Of a stretch of 64,000 nt of DNA, positions 23,476-34,093 are shown one piece after another. The stretch is from Gautieria morchelliformis. Lineage: Eukaryota; Basidiomycota; Agaricomycetes; Gomphales; Gomphaceae. The stretch is from the NCBI GenBank assembly GCA_015179125.1, contig WHVA01000055.1, positions 124,001-188,000 on the forward strand, given 5' to 3'. The notes under the pieces were generated by a model that did no database searches, had not been told where the DNA came from, and worked only from the letters and a program-made list of their open reading frames with translations. A program made the position numbers and the translations under genes. Each line of letters starts with the position of its first letter. Position 1 is the stretch's first letter.

Positions 23476-25190
23476 ATAGCATAGACATGCAGGTCGGCTA
23501 CGTGGGCACTTGCCTCACCGGCGAAGCACAGGAGTGGTTCCTTCGAAACGTTGAATGCTTCGATCGCCAGGTCCGCTGCTGGACACTGGAAACTGTGATG
23601 CAAGGCCTTCAAAAAAGGGTCCTGCACACACTGACGTACCATCATGCATGAATAGGTTCGACGTGGTCATGCAGGGCATGAAAACTGTTCAGGAAATGCT
23701 GAACGAGCTCACGAAATATGCGGCACGTATGATACAGCCGCCAGACGATTACACATTCCGGAGATGGTTCGTATCAGCGCTGCGTGAAACGCTGCGCAAT
23801 GAGGTCCTCAAAAAGGGCTATAATGCTGAGAGCAGCTCAATAGAGCAACTCTTCGAGACGGCCCGGATGATCGAGGAGGCATCCCGATACGACATGGGGA
23901 TGCGCCGCGCAGAAAGCGCAGCAGCAATGGCAAGCACTGCCCGGCTCACAGGGAGCAAGCTGTTGACACAAACGGGCCTGACCAGGCCCAGCCTGTTCTC
24001 AAGAAGCGGAACAGGACAACAGCTACCACCCTCACTCCCAGCACAAGCTGGACGCCCGCCTGAAGCTAAACAGCCTCAAGCGTCAGGGTCGTCCCCACGA
24101 CCTGCCCCACCAACGAAAACGATGGGCCGGCTTAACGATCGGCCCAGCGGCAGCCAAAGCAACACCACGTGCTTTGAATGCAGCCAACCTGGCCACAAAA
24201 AGGCAGAGTGCCCCCAGCTTAGGTCCGGTATAAGGACAGCAGCCGCGAGGCACGACAACGAGGCCGAGGATCCGGAGATGGATCTCGGCCAAAATTCTCT
24301 TCAACAGATTGATGAAGAGGGGGAGGGTGATCCCCAACCCAACGACACTCCGGATAATGGAGACACGCCCGCTGAAGAGTGGGACCCCGAGCCGTCCCAA
24401 TACTATGAATGGGACGAAGAGGTGGAAGACACCACCTACAGGTCCAGCATGATCAGATTCGCACTGGAAGACGAAACCGCCACGAAGGTCATGGCGGCAT
24501 GCACATCGGTCACGCCAGACAAGGCAGCCGAGCCGGTGTATCACCACCGAAGCAAACACAGGACGCGGCCAACGCGCCCGCGCAGTGAGAACCGTACCCT
24601 ATCAGGGTACTGGGAAATAAACGGCGTAAAAGCTCACTGCCTGCTAGATAGCAGCAGCGAAGGGGTACTGCTATCCCCCAAATTCACGCGAGCTACAGGG
24701 TTGAAGACATTCTCCCTGGAGCAACCAATCGTGCTGCAGCTAGCCTGCATAGGCAGTCATTCCACGATCAACTATGGAACGAACACGACCATCAAATTTG
24801 GTTGTGAGACATACGACGAATATTTCGACGTAGAGAACATCGAATATATTAAAAGGGTACAAGGAGGGAGATAGAGACAGAGACGGAATGGAACACAATG
24901 CGCAATGCGCGAGATGAAACACTAGTGAGGACTGCTGTTAACTCACTCAACCGGACTCAAGCTATGTGAGTGGACGGGCTGAAACCGATCAGTTTGTTGT
25001 AACTAATGGTCTAGTTCCTAAGGATATTCGGCATAACCCTGGACTTTTCGAGCCCAGGGACGATCCGCAAGGGGAACAAAGTGATCCCCACAGGCAAGGT
25101 ATCGCTCAACGACGATGGATCGACGAATGAGGACAAGGGGCCACGGGTGAGTAGGATCACCCAGGCACCAAAGCCTAACCTGGCTCATTG
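23476..25190 (+). pseudogene. Gyp2 gag (C-terminal part) and protease
   Basis: Starts at the inversion breakpoint with 'MQVGYVGTCLTGEAQEWF', the retrotransposon gag core. A one-base shift near 23645 separates this from the 439-codon frame that continues 'NRFDVVMQGMKTVQEML'. Zinc knuckle 'CFECSQPGHKKAEC' (24172-24213) is intact (C-X2-C-X4-H-X4-C). After an acidic spacer comes the protease, 'CLLDSSSEGVLL' in place of D-(S/T)-G. At about 24848-25012 roughly 165 bp of unrelated sequence replaces the segment encoding 'YNAILGTLF' in Gyp1, after which 'FGITLDFSSPGTI' resumes. Not functional as is. Confidence 0.85.
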
Positions 25191-25324
25191 AAGCCAGGAG
25201 GACGAGTCGCGGGATGACTTGTCCTTGAACTCACCCTACAACCGTAGGGAGAGGCGCTCTCACCTAACGGTGAAGGCGATGGGGAAGAGGAAAGTGGTTC
25301 TGCGTGCTGTGGGACCTAATAGAC

Positions 25325-25520
25325 ACTGGAGAGGCAGCTGTCGGTACTCAGGGAGAAGAGCTGGGATGCTCGCAGCGGAAGCCTGCTGAAGGTAGCGGCA
25401 GAAGGGATCTGTGACCTAATCTCTGTGACAGTGACTACTACAGTACCCCGACTCCCTGGCTGTACCTCAGCCCAGGGCCGGGTCTCTGGCCTACTCCGCT
25501 CCAGGAGCCACCGCTCCAAC
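25325..25520. repeat. 196-bp insertion relative to Gyp1
   Basis: Gyp1 reads AACAGACGCACACAGC at 5390-5405; Gyp2 reads AATAGAC, then this block, then GCACACAGCGCC. The block starts ACTGGAGAGGCAGCTG and ends GGAGCCACCGCTCCAA; its two ends are weakly complementary (GGAG.GG...CC.CTCC). A target duplication longer than one base is not evident, so class is uncertain. Confidence 0.6.
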
Positions 25521-25539
25521 GCACACAGCGCCTAATGGC

Positions 25540-27261
25540 TTCTAAGCCAACCACCACCATCATCCTCACGGATGATGACCTTCCTCGCCTCCGCGAGGAA
25601 TGGATGGAAGAATCACTGACTTAGTCAGTGGAATTCCATTAGAACTCCTGCCATTACGGGAGATCAACCATGAGATCAACCTCATCGATCCCAACAAGCA
25701 CATGCGGTATCGACTACCGAAATGCCCCGAACAGTTCTGAGGGGAACTGTCTGCTAAGATAGAACAATACACCACTGCAAAGTGGTGGATTCCGGCAGTC
25801 GCGCAGCAGGCCGTGCCCATGCTGTGTGTGCCGAAGAAGAACCGTACATTGCGAACCGTCTTCGATCTGCGCCAGCAGAACGAGAACATGGTGAAGGACG
25901 TTACACCCTTCCCGGATCAAGATATCATTCGCAGCGACATGGCTCGCTGTCAATATCGAACAAAACTCGATATGTCAGAAGCATACGAGCAGATCCGGAT
26001 CCATCCAGATCACGTAGCAAAGACTGCCTTTGCCACGATCCTTGGCACCTTCAGGAGCCAGGTGATACAGATGGGGGACTGTAACGCCCCATCAACATTC
26101 CAATGGCTGATGACAGCCATTTTCCGCGACTGCATAGGTCGCTTCGTCCATGTATACATGGACGACATCTTCATATTCTCGCTCTCAATACAAGAGCATG
26201 AAGAGCACCTCTACATCGTCTTTGACAGACTGAGGAAGAATCACCTTTTTCTGAGCAAGAAAAAGGTGGACCTCTATTCCATTCGAATGGAGTGTCTCGG
26301 CCATCTTATTGATGGCCGAGGGGTACATGCCAACGAGGACAAGATGCAACGCATCCGCGAGTGGCGCAGGCCACGGACGTTCAACGACATCCAGCGTTTC
26401 CTCTGGCTGGTACAGTATCTGGCACACTACATGCCAGATGTTAGCGCATATACCACCCCACTATCAGGGTGTGCATGTAATAACCGTCCATTCGAATGGA
26501 CGCCACTACTAGACAAATGCTGGCAAAGCATTAAGGCGTTAGCCTGTAAGGCCCGGATCCTGCGTCCAGTAGACGCAAGGTGCCCAGAGCCGATCTGGCT
26601 GATCACCAACGGGTCGAAAGCCAGCGTCGGTGCTGTCTACGGCCAAGGTCCTGACTGGAAAACCTATCGACCTGCCGGCTTCTTGTCAAAGAAGTTCAGC
26701 GTTTCTCAGCAACACTACCGGACTCATGAGCAGGAGACGATCGCGGTGCTCGAGGCTCTCATGAAATGGGAGGACAAACTGCTGGGGCGAAGGTTCACCC
26801 TCATCACAGACCACAAAGGACTCGAGTACTTCGAGACCCAGAAGAGCCTATCTGACCGCCAGGTCAGATGGTGGGAGTTTCTCTCCCAGTTCAATTTCAA
26901 CACCGTTCGCGTTGACGGTATAGAGAACAAGGTAGCGGACAGCCTGTCGCGCTACTACGAGAACGACACAAGTGATGACAATCACCTGGAACATGTCTTC
27001 GTGAACGCGGATGCGCGTTTAGACCCGGACGGTGAGTTATTGCCCACCGACCAATATATCGAGCTGCGAACAGTGGCGGCAAGACGCTCTAAACACCTCA
27101 CTGAGAAGACAGAGGCGAGAGTAACGGAAGCCGCCGCATTAAACGAGGGCTCACCAGAGCCCGTGAACGTCGCCACATCCCGCAACGACGACGATGACAT
27201 CAGAGCCATCGCCGCAGGAATGACGGCGCGCCCCTGCACCGGGTCGTCGAGCAAGGTGTAG
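25540..27261 (+). pseudogene. Gyp2 reverse transcriptase and RNase H
   Basis: The long frame is 25813-27261; upstream coding (25540-25812, 'SKPTTTIILTDDD', 'LPKCPEQF') is broken by TGA at about 25737-25739 and shifts. Reverse transcriptase blocks: 'MLCVPKKNRTLRTVFDLRQQ', 'KLDMSEAYEQIRIHPDHVAKTAF', 'GDCNAPSTFQWLMT', active site 'VYMDDIFIFS' (26149-26178). RNase H: 'WLITNGSKASVGAVYG' has Asn where the first catalytic Asp is expected, then 'HEQETIAVLEAL' and 'LITDHKGLEYF'. Ends with the acidic linker to integrase. Good preservation compared with Gyp1 but not active. Confidence 0.87.
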
Positions 27262-27302
27262 ACCTGTCTAAGGTCCTACGAGACGCGTACCACAGGGACA
27301 CC

Positions 27303-28748
27303 ATGTTCACAAAGATCATGGCGCACCTGGACGCGCACCCGAGATTCAGGATCCAGGACAGGCTGATCTGGACTAAGAATCAGCTCAACAGAGACGTCAT
27401 TGCCGTCCCCTGCTCTGTTCTTCAAGGGGGAAGGAAGCTGATCGAAATTATCATCGATCGGGCACATCAGATAGTCGGCCACTATGGCCATCTGAAGACT
27501 TCGAACTATGTTCGAAGAGCATATTGGTGGCCGGGCATGAGCCCAGACATAGAAGTGTTCTGCACATTGTGCGCGAGGTGTCAGATGACGAAAACCGGGC
27601 CACAACGGCCCAAAGGCCTACTACACAGCCTACCCATTCCAGATAGGCCGTGGCAGTGGATTGGCATCGACTTCACGGGGCCCCTGCCCAAATCCAACGA
27701 CTGTGACTACCTGATGGTAGCCATCGACCGACTAACATTGCTCGTACACCTCGTACCAACCACGACGAGCGTGTCAGCCAAGGGAGTAGCCTGGCTGTTT
27801 CTGAAGGAGGTCGTTCGACTCCACGGAGTTCCTGACTCCATCGTCTCGGACAGAGACTCGAAGTTCACGTTGAGCTTCTGGCGTGAACTACAGTGACTCA
27901 TGGGGACTAAGCTCCTCATGTCAACTGCCTTCCATCCCCAAACGGATGGAGCCACTGAGCGGGCAAACCGCTCGATCAGCCAGATATTGCGCGCGGTCGT
28001 CAGAGATGATCAGAAGGATTGGGCATTGAAATGCCCAATGGTTGAGGTCGCCCTCAACAGCAACGTCAGCGTGACCACAGGGTTCGCACCTTTCGAGCTG
28101 AACCACGGCTATATGCCACAGATAGACCTCCCCATAACCGGGGACACCCCGTTCAAGGGGGTGGCCCGGTTTGCACATCAGGCAAAATGGAACCTGATGG
28201 CGGCACACGATGCAATCATAGAGCATCGAGTGACGCAAATGTTTCATGCAAATAAGAAACATATGGTGAGCGACAGGTACGCGGCCAACGACCGGGTCTA
28301 CCTCTCGACACAAAACCTAACTCTCCCGAAAAGAAGAGCCAGAAAACTAGTCCCGCGGTACATCGGACCGTACCGCGTTGTCGAGGCTCACAACGACGCC
28401 TCGACGGTGACCCTTGATCTTCCCGACGAGCTGAAAAGCTGTCGCATTTCACCGGTCTTCCATTCAAGCCTTGTATGGCGATACGAGGCTAACAACGACG
28501 AATTGTTCCCTCATCGTGAGGCCAAGTCATTTTATGACTTCAGAGCAAATGACGACGAGGAGTGGCTCGTTGACAAGATTATCGCACATCGATGGATAAA
28601 CTCGACGGACCTGGAGTTCCAGGTCCGTTGGACCTTAGGCGATGTGACATGGGAACCCATGTCGTCCTGCAAAGACCTTGAAGCCCTAGATAGCTATCTA
28701 GAGCTTCGGGGGGTGGGCAAGCCATGCGACCTCCCCAGACGCCGCTAG
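27303..28748 (+). pseudogene. Gyp2 integrase with chromodomain, one internal TGA
   Basis: Zinc-binding H-H-C-C region: 'AHQIVGHYGHLKT...FCTLCARCQMTK' (27460-27590). Catalytic core: D in 'IGIDFTGPLP', D in 'SDRDSKFT', E in 'DGATERANRS'. A single TGA at 27894-27896 splits the frame between 'FWRELQ' and 'LMGTKLLMS', where other gypsy integrases have Arg. Then a GPY/F-type segment 'RKLVPRYIGPYRVVEAHN' (28345-28395) and a chromodomain 'EWLVDKIIAHRW...LEFQVRWTLGDVTWEPMSSC' (28560-28672), which in chromoviruses steers integration to heterochromatin. The same TGA occurs in Gyp1 (49400-49402). Confidence 0.9.
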
Positions 28749-28867
28749 ACGCGTCTGTCACGTGCAGACCACGTGACGCGCCGGCCACGGCGCGGTTAAA
28801 TTTTCACCTGGGATCTTTCCGAGGGCGCATCGCTTCTTGGAAGCTAACCACCATCATCCCCACGAAG

Positions 28868-31800
28868 ATGATGCCCCCTAAAGATGGGATGGACGTTGAT
28901 CTGACAATGTCCACAACGCGAGCAACGGCCCCGAGTGTTTTGGAACCCTTCAAGACTTTGGTGTTATTGCTAACGCCTCTGTCTATCAGAACGTGTCGTT
29001 TACACGACTAGTAGAATACCAATTCAATGCAGCAGCACAACTCCGGAAATAATTTAATATTTGTACCTTGGTTGCAATCTGTGTAATAACTAGTCCAAGT
29101 TATTACAGATAGAAGGCAATGCATTTCTTAGCTGCACTGAACAATAAACTAAAAGAGTGTGTAGGTTCAAGGACACTATCGGGGTCCAAGAGTATTCCTT
29201 TTAATAAAGAGGGACTAGGCTCCGCAGGAGAGTTTGTAAGTGGATTGGGTCAACCAACGTCAATGCACTGCAATAACGAGAGAGTAATGTGAAGTGGCTT
29301 TCGCGCACAACTTGACTTGACTTGTGAAAGTCACTGAACAGGAAAATCAACTGAACAGCTCGTCTCGGGTATTGGAGTGCTAATTGACAAGAAAATAGAT
29401 TGCCAACCTCACTCTGTAGAGTTTCACCCAGCGTGTTAGGCTAAGTGGCTAAGCAGTAAAGCAACTACTTAACTAAGAATAGTTACTCTAAGCAAGAGTA
29501 GTATTCTAGTTCGGGTTAGGAACTTAGGTAAGATGTGCAAGTCACACAAGCTGTGTAGGATAGAAGATGGGTAGATTGATTGCTCAAAGGACAGGCAAAG
29601 GGCCTCCTTTATATTGTAATGTACAGGAGCTTAGTAAGCAGGTAGAACCTTCTATCTATTAATGGAATGAGGAAAGAACCTTGTGGAAGATGGAAGAAAG
29701 GGTTGGTAGAAACTGGCTGTTTCCAGGGGATTCTACCATGCTTCCTACCAATCAGAGCTTGATTTGTCAGGAATGACTCACTGAAAAGGGTCATGTGCCA
29801 TAGCACAGCTTGGCTGAGTCATGTACTCCTGACTCACCAAGTTGTGCCTGGATTGGTTGAGTCATTGAGGCTGTATCTCCAGATAACCATGTATTTGGCA
29901 CTCAGAAGCTGAGTAAGCAGTTCTGAGCCAATTAGGGCTCTGTAGCCATAATTACTAACAGCACTGCTTAGCACAGCTGGGAATAGCCTGGTACAGCCTT
30001 GTTGTCATGACTGACCATGATCCCCATTGTTTGGTGAAGCCAAACAGGCTGCACAGTTGCTATGGCTGCATATAGCAACTGTTTGGGACTCAGCTGGAAA
30101 TACTGAGAGAGCCAGCCTGCCGGACTTGTGGGTGCTTGGGTGACCATAAGTCCGAAAATGCGGCCACCGCCGAGGTGCCCGGCGGAGTTTGAAATAGAGC
30201 GCCGAGAACAGAGTTGTGGGCGCTAGAGGATCCACAACTCTGTAATGACAGAAAAATGGTAGTTTGAGCCATGGAGACTTTGGAAAAATAAGGAAAAATA
30301 TGAGATAACTAGAGGAATGTTTGAAAAGCCTTTCCCCAGTTATATTAACAGCATACAGATACTGTTAATTCCTCAAATGTGTTTTTACATGTTGTCAAGA
30401 CAAAAAGAAAAGACTAGGGCTGGTTGAGCAGCCTTCCTTGGCTGGTTGAACAGCCGTTCCCCTACACCGAGACAGGGGGCCGCAGACATTCTTTGTGCTC
30501 CAATAGACCAGGAGCACTGGATGATCGTGGGATGGGAGGACACCCTCGCCATCGTCCACCCGGACGATTGCGCAACATGTGCGGACTACGCCGCGCACCT
30601 AAGGGCCACAACAGGCACCCGCAAGATCAAATTGCAGGACAAAGACATCGGCGACGCCGTCGATGCAGCCTGGGGATGGCTCCCAAGGGGCATAGCGCGT
30701 GACATGCGAGAAGAGCCCCTCCGGGACATCCACGACCTTAAAAAGGAGGTCAAGGAGTTGGAACGCGCGGTCGAAGACCGCAACGATGTGCTCGCAACCA
30801 AGCACGCCAGGATCAAGGAACTGGAGCAACAGCTGAGCGCAGCCCAGCTCCAGGTTACCCTGGCCTGCGTTTCCTCAAAAAGGCAGCGACATGACCCGGC
30901 CACGGACCCAGTGGCTGGGCCATCATCACTTCGCATGACGGTGCCTCTGCCGGCATGCGCAACATCAGGACTAGCGTCCCGATTGTCGGCGCCGACCCCG
31001 ACAACGACAACGACGGAAGGGCATAGCGCGCCCTCCAACTCTGCGTATGGCGTCCCAGATGGATGGGAGTCAGACTCTTCCGTCTGGAAGACGTACGACC
31101 CGGAAAGGGCACAGCGGCTCACAGAGCAGCCAAAGAAAAAGCGCAAGAAATTGCGCAGCTCCCCCAACACCGTCAATGGGCTAACCATTGCGAGGGAAAG
31201 CGCGATTAGCGCTTACCTAGTGGCGTCACCGTCGCACACTGTCAACGACCCCGCCCTTCAATGGCAGGTAGCACAGATCGAGGCCCAGTCCATCGGGCCT
31301 GGCGTGGCCCTGCCTCCACCGGCGGGGACAGTTCACCCTCCCTACCCGGGGGAGGGGACGCTCATCCCACTCGGAGATCCACCGATCTCCTAGATGGGCC
31401 TCCTACCACGGCCGGTAGGAAAGGCCCAACAGCGTCGTACTCAATGGTACGACGTCTGCCCACTCGACGACCCACGCTTCGTCGAACTCATAGCGCGGGC
31501 AAAAGAAACGCCGCAGCTCGCGCGTACGCGCGAGATGATCGGCGTATTCAAACGCATCGAGCGTGAACAACGTGCTCGCAATCCCAAAAGGGATTGTCTC
31601 GTGATAGCGGGCGGTACCCCGCACGACATTGCGGCCATTCTAAGGGGTTGGATACACAACCCTGAAGGAATCCCATCCGCCATCTGTGACAACGCGGATG
31701 GCACCTTCAACCTAGACGACATGGACGTCTGGATATGGTTGAAGCCCCTTGCGCCCCGGCTCAAAGGGGTCGCATCACCACTCAGGGAGAGGTTACTCAA

Positions 31801-32080
31801 CCTATTCGGCTCGACAGACCAATGGTCAAACCTCGTCGACGCCAGGGAAGTGCTGACGCCTCAGAGCACCACCCTGCGGCTCTCAATCACGGGCCCATTC
31901 CCTGTGGAGGGCCGAGCCGGCCCCGACATCCCCCTCGCCGAGATCGCGAGATGGTTGGCCCGCTACGCGAGGGTCACTCACGAGCGAGTGGCACGCATTG
32001 AACATTATGTTCAACGCAGCATCACCGGCGCGGCATTCAGTGCCGCCGCCGGTGAGGGCCAACAAAAGGTGCATGGTACA
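28868..32080 (+). pseudogene. Gyp2 accessory gene after pol (N-terminal and middle part), coiled-coil
   Basis: A third gene downstream of the chromodomain, starting MMPPKDGMDVD at 28868, interrupted by a 1.5-kb insertion (28936-30452), and continuing 'RSPTPRQGAADILC' to about 32080. Features: 'WMIVGWEDTLAIVHPDDC', 'DIGDAVDAAWGWLPRG', a coiled coil 'EVKELERAVEDRNDVL...IKELEQQL', a basic stretch 'EQPKKKRKKL', and 'LNLFGSTDQWSNLVDAREVL'. A TAG at 31391-31393 stands where Gyp4 has AAG, so the two open frames (to 31393 and from 31394) are one gene. With its displaced C-terminus the protein would be roughly 650-700 residues. I recognise no known domain; function unknown, perhaps structural or nucleic-acid binding. 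Confidence 0.7.
28936..30452. mobile_element. 1.5-kb insertion in the Gyp2 accessory gene, unclassified
   Basis: Absent from the matching point in Gyp1 (about 50390). It begins TGTTTTGGAACC and ends TGGTTGAACA, TG...CA like an LTR, but flanks CCGAG and GCCGT do not match, so no target duplication is visible. It contains a perfect 10-bp hairpin (TGTAATAACT / AGTTATTACA, about 29082-29109), the hairpin ACAGTTGCTAT / ATAGCAACTGT (about 30052-30083) and no gene. It may be a solo LTR with altered flank or another non-autonomous element. Confidence 0.6.
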
Positions 32081-32168
32081 AGAACAATGTGAGAAGAGAT
32101 TGAAACACCATACAATAAATCGAATACATTATGCTTGATTTTGGTGCAGGAGCATAAATGCACCCAAC
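32081..32168 (-). repeat. fragment of a Cop3-type LTR at the inversion junction
   Basis: Reads on the minus strand TGTTGGGTGCATTTATGCTC and on through CACCAAAATCAAGCATAAT to AATTGTTC-like sequence, matching the first 90 bp of the Cop3 LTR at 36157-36245. Truncated at both the accessory gene (left) and the next fragment (right). Confidence 0.8.
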
Positions 32169-32405
32169 AGTACTACCCCATTACCTGTTGTCTCAGCTCT
32201 TTGTATAAAAGCCTGTCATGTATGTCTGTTATTCTGCAATCAGATAATCACCTTTGATACTTGATTTCCTTCGCTCCATCTCCTGTTCTTAGCACAGTGA
32301 GTCTAGCAAGACCTCCGTCTCTCCGCCTTCCGTCTTCCGCCTCAATTCCGCCTCAAGTTCCGACAGGTCTTCAGTTCAGTACATTCTGCCTTCCGACCCA
32401 TTTCC
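32169..32405 (-). repeat. fragment of a Gyp3-type LTR at the inversion junction
   Basis: The + strand GTCATGTATGTCTGTTATTC, the block CTTCGCTCCATCTCCTG and the TTCCG-rich end are the reverse of the Gyp3 LTR between its CGGAACTGAGGCGGAAG block and GGTTTTATACAAAG. It lies between the Cop3-type fragment and the gag start of Gyp2, so two foreign LTR pieces sit exactly at the right inversion breakpoint. Confidence 0.8.
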
Positions 32406-33955
32406 AGCAATTCATTTTCAGCCATCGTAGGATGGCTGCCACGAAGATTTCAAACTCTTCGAGGTCAGATCCCCCTGCATATGGCTCGGGGTGAGCCAAT
32501 TTTACGCCGGCTTTCGCTAGCACAGACTTCTCCGGGTCTGTGTCCGCGGCGTCTGCTAACGCCACGCAGATCATCCGTGTGATCCCATCGTACGGCTCCG
32601 TTGGTACTATGTCAGCCTGGTCAGGGATTCCCTGGCCTTCCGTTGGGGCCATGGATCGCTCGCGCGGTTGTGATGCCGCGCGGGGCAGGCTGTTATATGC
32701 CCTGACGGGCCCCGGGCCTAGATCGGTCTCAGGATCGGGAGCATTTTGTGCTCTCAGTTCTGGGGGTGTTTTGTGCCTGGTGTCCCCGGTCAGTCCCGCG
32801 TTTCAGATCTGCAGCCTGCTGTTGTAGGCTGCGCGCGCCTGCCGTGCGTCCTGTACGGCTTGCATGAGCTGCTCGTTGGGCAGCTGAGCGGTGTGGCTGT
32901 GGGCCACTGTCTCTTCAGCGCTCTTCACTAGTAGCTCGAGTGCCCGTGTGTGGCGGCGCGCGGCTGCGGCTTCTCTGCACTGCCAGTGTGCGACTTCGAG
33001 CTCTAAGCTCTCAGTCGTCGCTTCAGAGTCAGGCTCTGAGGCGACCTGCTCCCTAACACTCTGTTGGATCGTCTTACGGCTGTCCGTTGGGGCAGCCGGT
33101 TGCTCTTGAGGCTCGTTCCCGAACCTTATGTCCTGTGCGACCGGGATGGCTGGCGGCGGCATTCGCTGCTTGTCTCGCTCCTTTCGGCATGGGTCTTCCA
33201 CATCGCAACTGCGTTCGTTGGCTGCGGACTGTCGCGAGCTCGGACGAGTTGCGTCGTGTTCCCCACCTGGGTGGAGGGCTTTCTGGACGTCCTCCAGTGT
33301 GGCTGCTTCTTGCAGCCTGATCTCCTCCGCCTGGTGGAGTTCCTTGCCGATTGCCATTAGGGCGGCGGTGGCGTTGTCAAGCTGCGATGCCAGCTGATCG
33401 TGCTTGTGGTGCGTCAGCGTGCTTCGGTGCAGCGCAGCCTGCACCTGTTTGTTCAGGGCCTCTGCCGTCTCGTGGTCGATGGCGTGAGCCCTCGAGCTCT
33501 TGCGACTGGAGCTCGAGTATTCCGAGTCCTGACCATCGTCTGGGGCTCGTCTTTTTTGCTGTCTTCCCCTTCAGGGACGATTGTCGTCGCTCTACTTCGT
33601 GAGCGTCAGTTTGAGTCGTGGCTTTGTGCCCGCCTCGACATTGTTGCTCTACAGTCTGACGACGGCGAGACTTCTCTGCCCTTTCCTTTGTCTCTGGGCA
33701 GAGGGGAATGGGGGGCAGCGCCAGCTCGTTGCCCGGCGTCGTCTCTTCCTCGGCCACGCTTGACGAGACGTGGTTGGGGTTTTCCTCATTCTCTACTGAG
33801 GGGATGAGGGTGGTGATATCTACGATCTCTCCGTCTTCTATCATCCTGGACTCTTGGTCCAGGGTAGCGTCAGCCGTCGTGTTGCTGGGCTGCGCCTGGG
33901 GCGTGGACCTCGAGCTCGTCGCTCGTGTCTGTCTTCGACTGCGTGGAATCATCAT
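32406..33955 (-). pseudogene. Gyp2 gag, N-terminal part
   Basis: Starts near the 5' LTR on the minus strand with MMIPRSRRQTRATSS; acidic segment 'EDGEIVDITTLIPSVENEENP', then, after a frame change near 33440, 'LHRSTLTHHKHDQLASQLDNATAALMA', a predicted helical Q/E-rich region, and after another change the gag core 'AGVKLAHPEPYAGGSDL' and 'FVAAILRWLKMNCWK' (32410-32500), where homology breaks. The continuation ('QVGYVGTCLTGEAQEWF') is at 23476 on the other strand. The start of the same gag is also at 58531 (+) in Gyp4, next to an LTR in the matching orientation, confirming that this end belongs with the LTR. Confidence 0.8.
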
Positions 33956-34093
33956 GCTCGGAGCCGACAGTAGAAGGTCTACTGGAGGGTCTCAATGATG
34001 TTTAGTCATCGACGCAGTGATCTTTTTCAAGATTGCTTCGAATCCACTATCGGTTGGTCGCGTGGCGATCAACCGCAGGATAGTTCAAAAAGG

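Noticed and set aside
28936..30452. Insertion as a confirmed solo LTR
   Set aside because: TG...CA ends are present but flanking five-base words differ, so only an unclassified insertion is claimed.
32800..33955. Minus-strand ORFs next to the Gyp2 LTR first looked like an antisense gene parallel to the one in Gyp3
   Set aside because: Their content is gag N-terminus in the native direction; the LTR orientation, polypurine tract and Gyp4 comparison show that pol is inverted instead.
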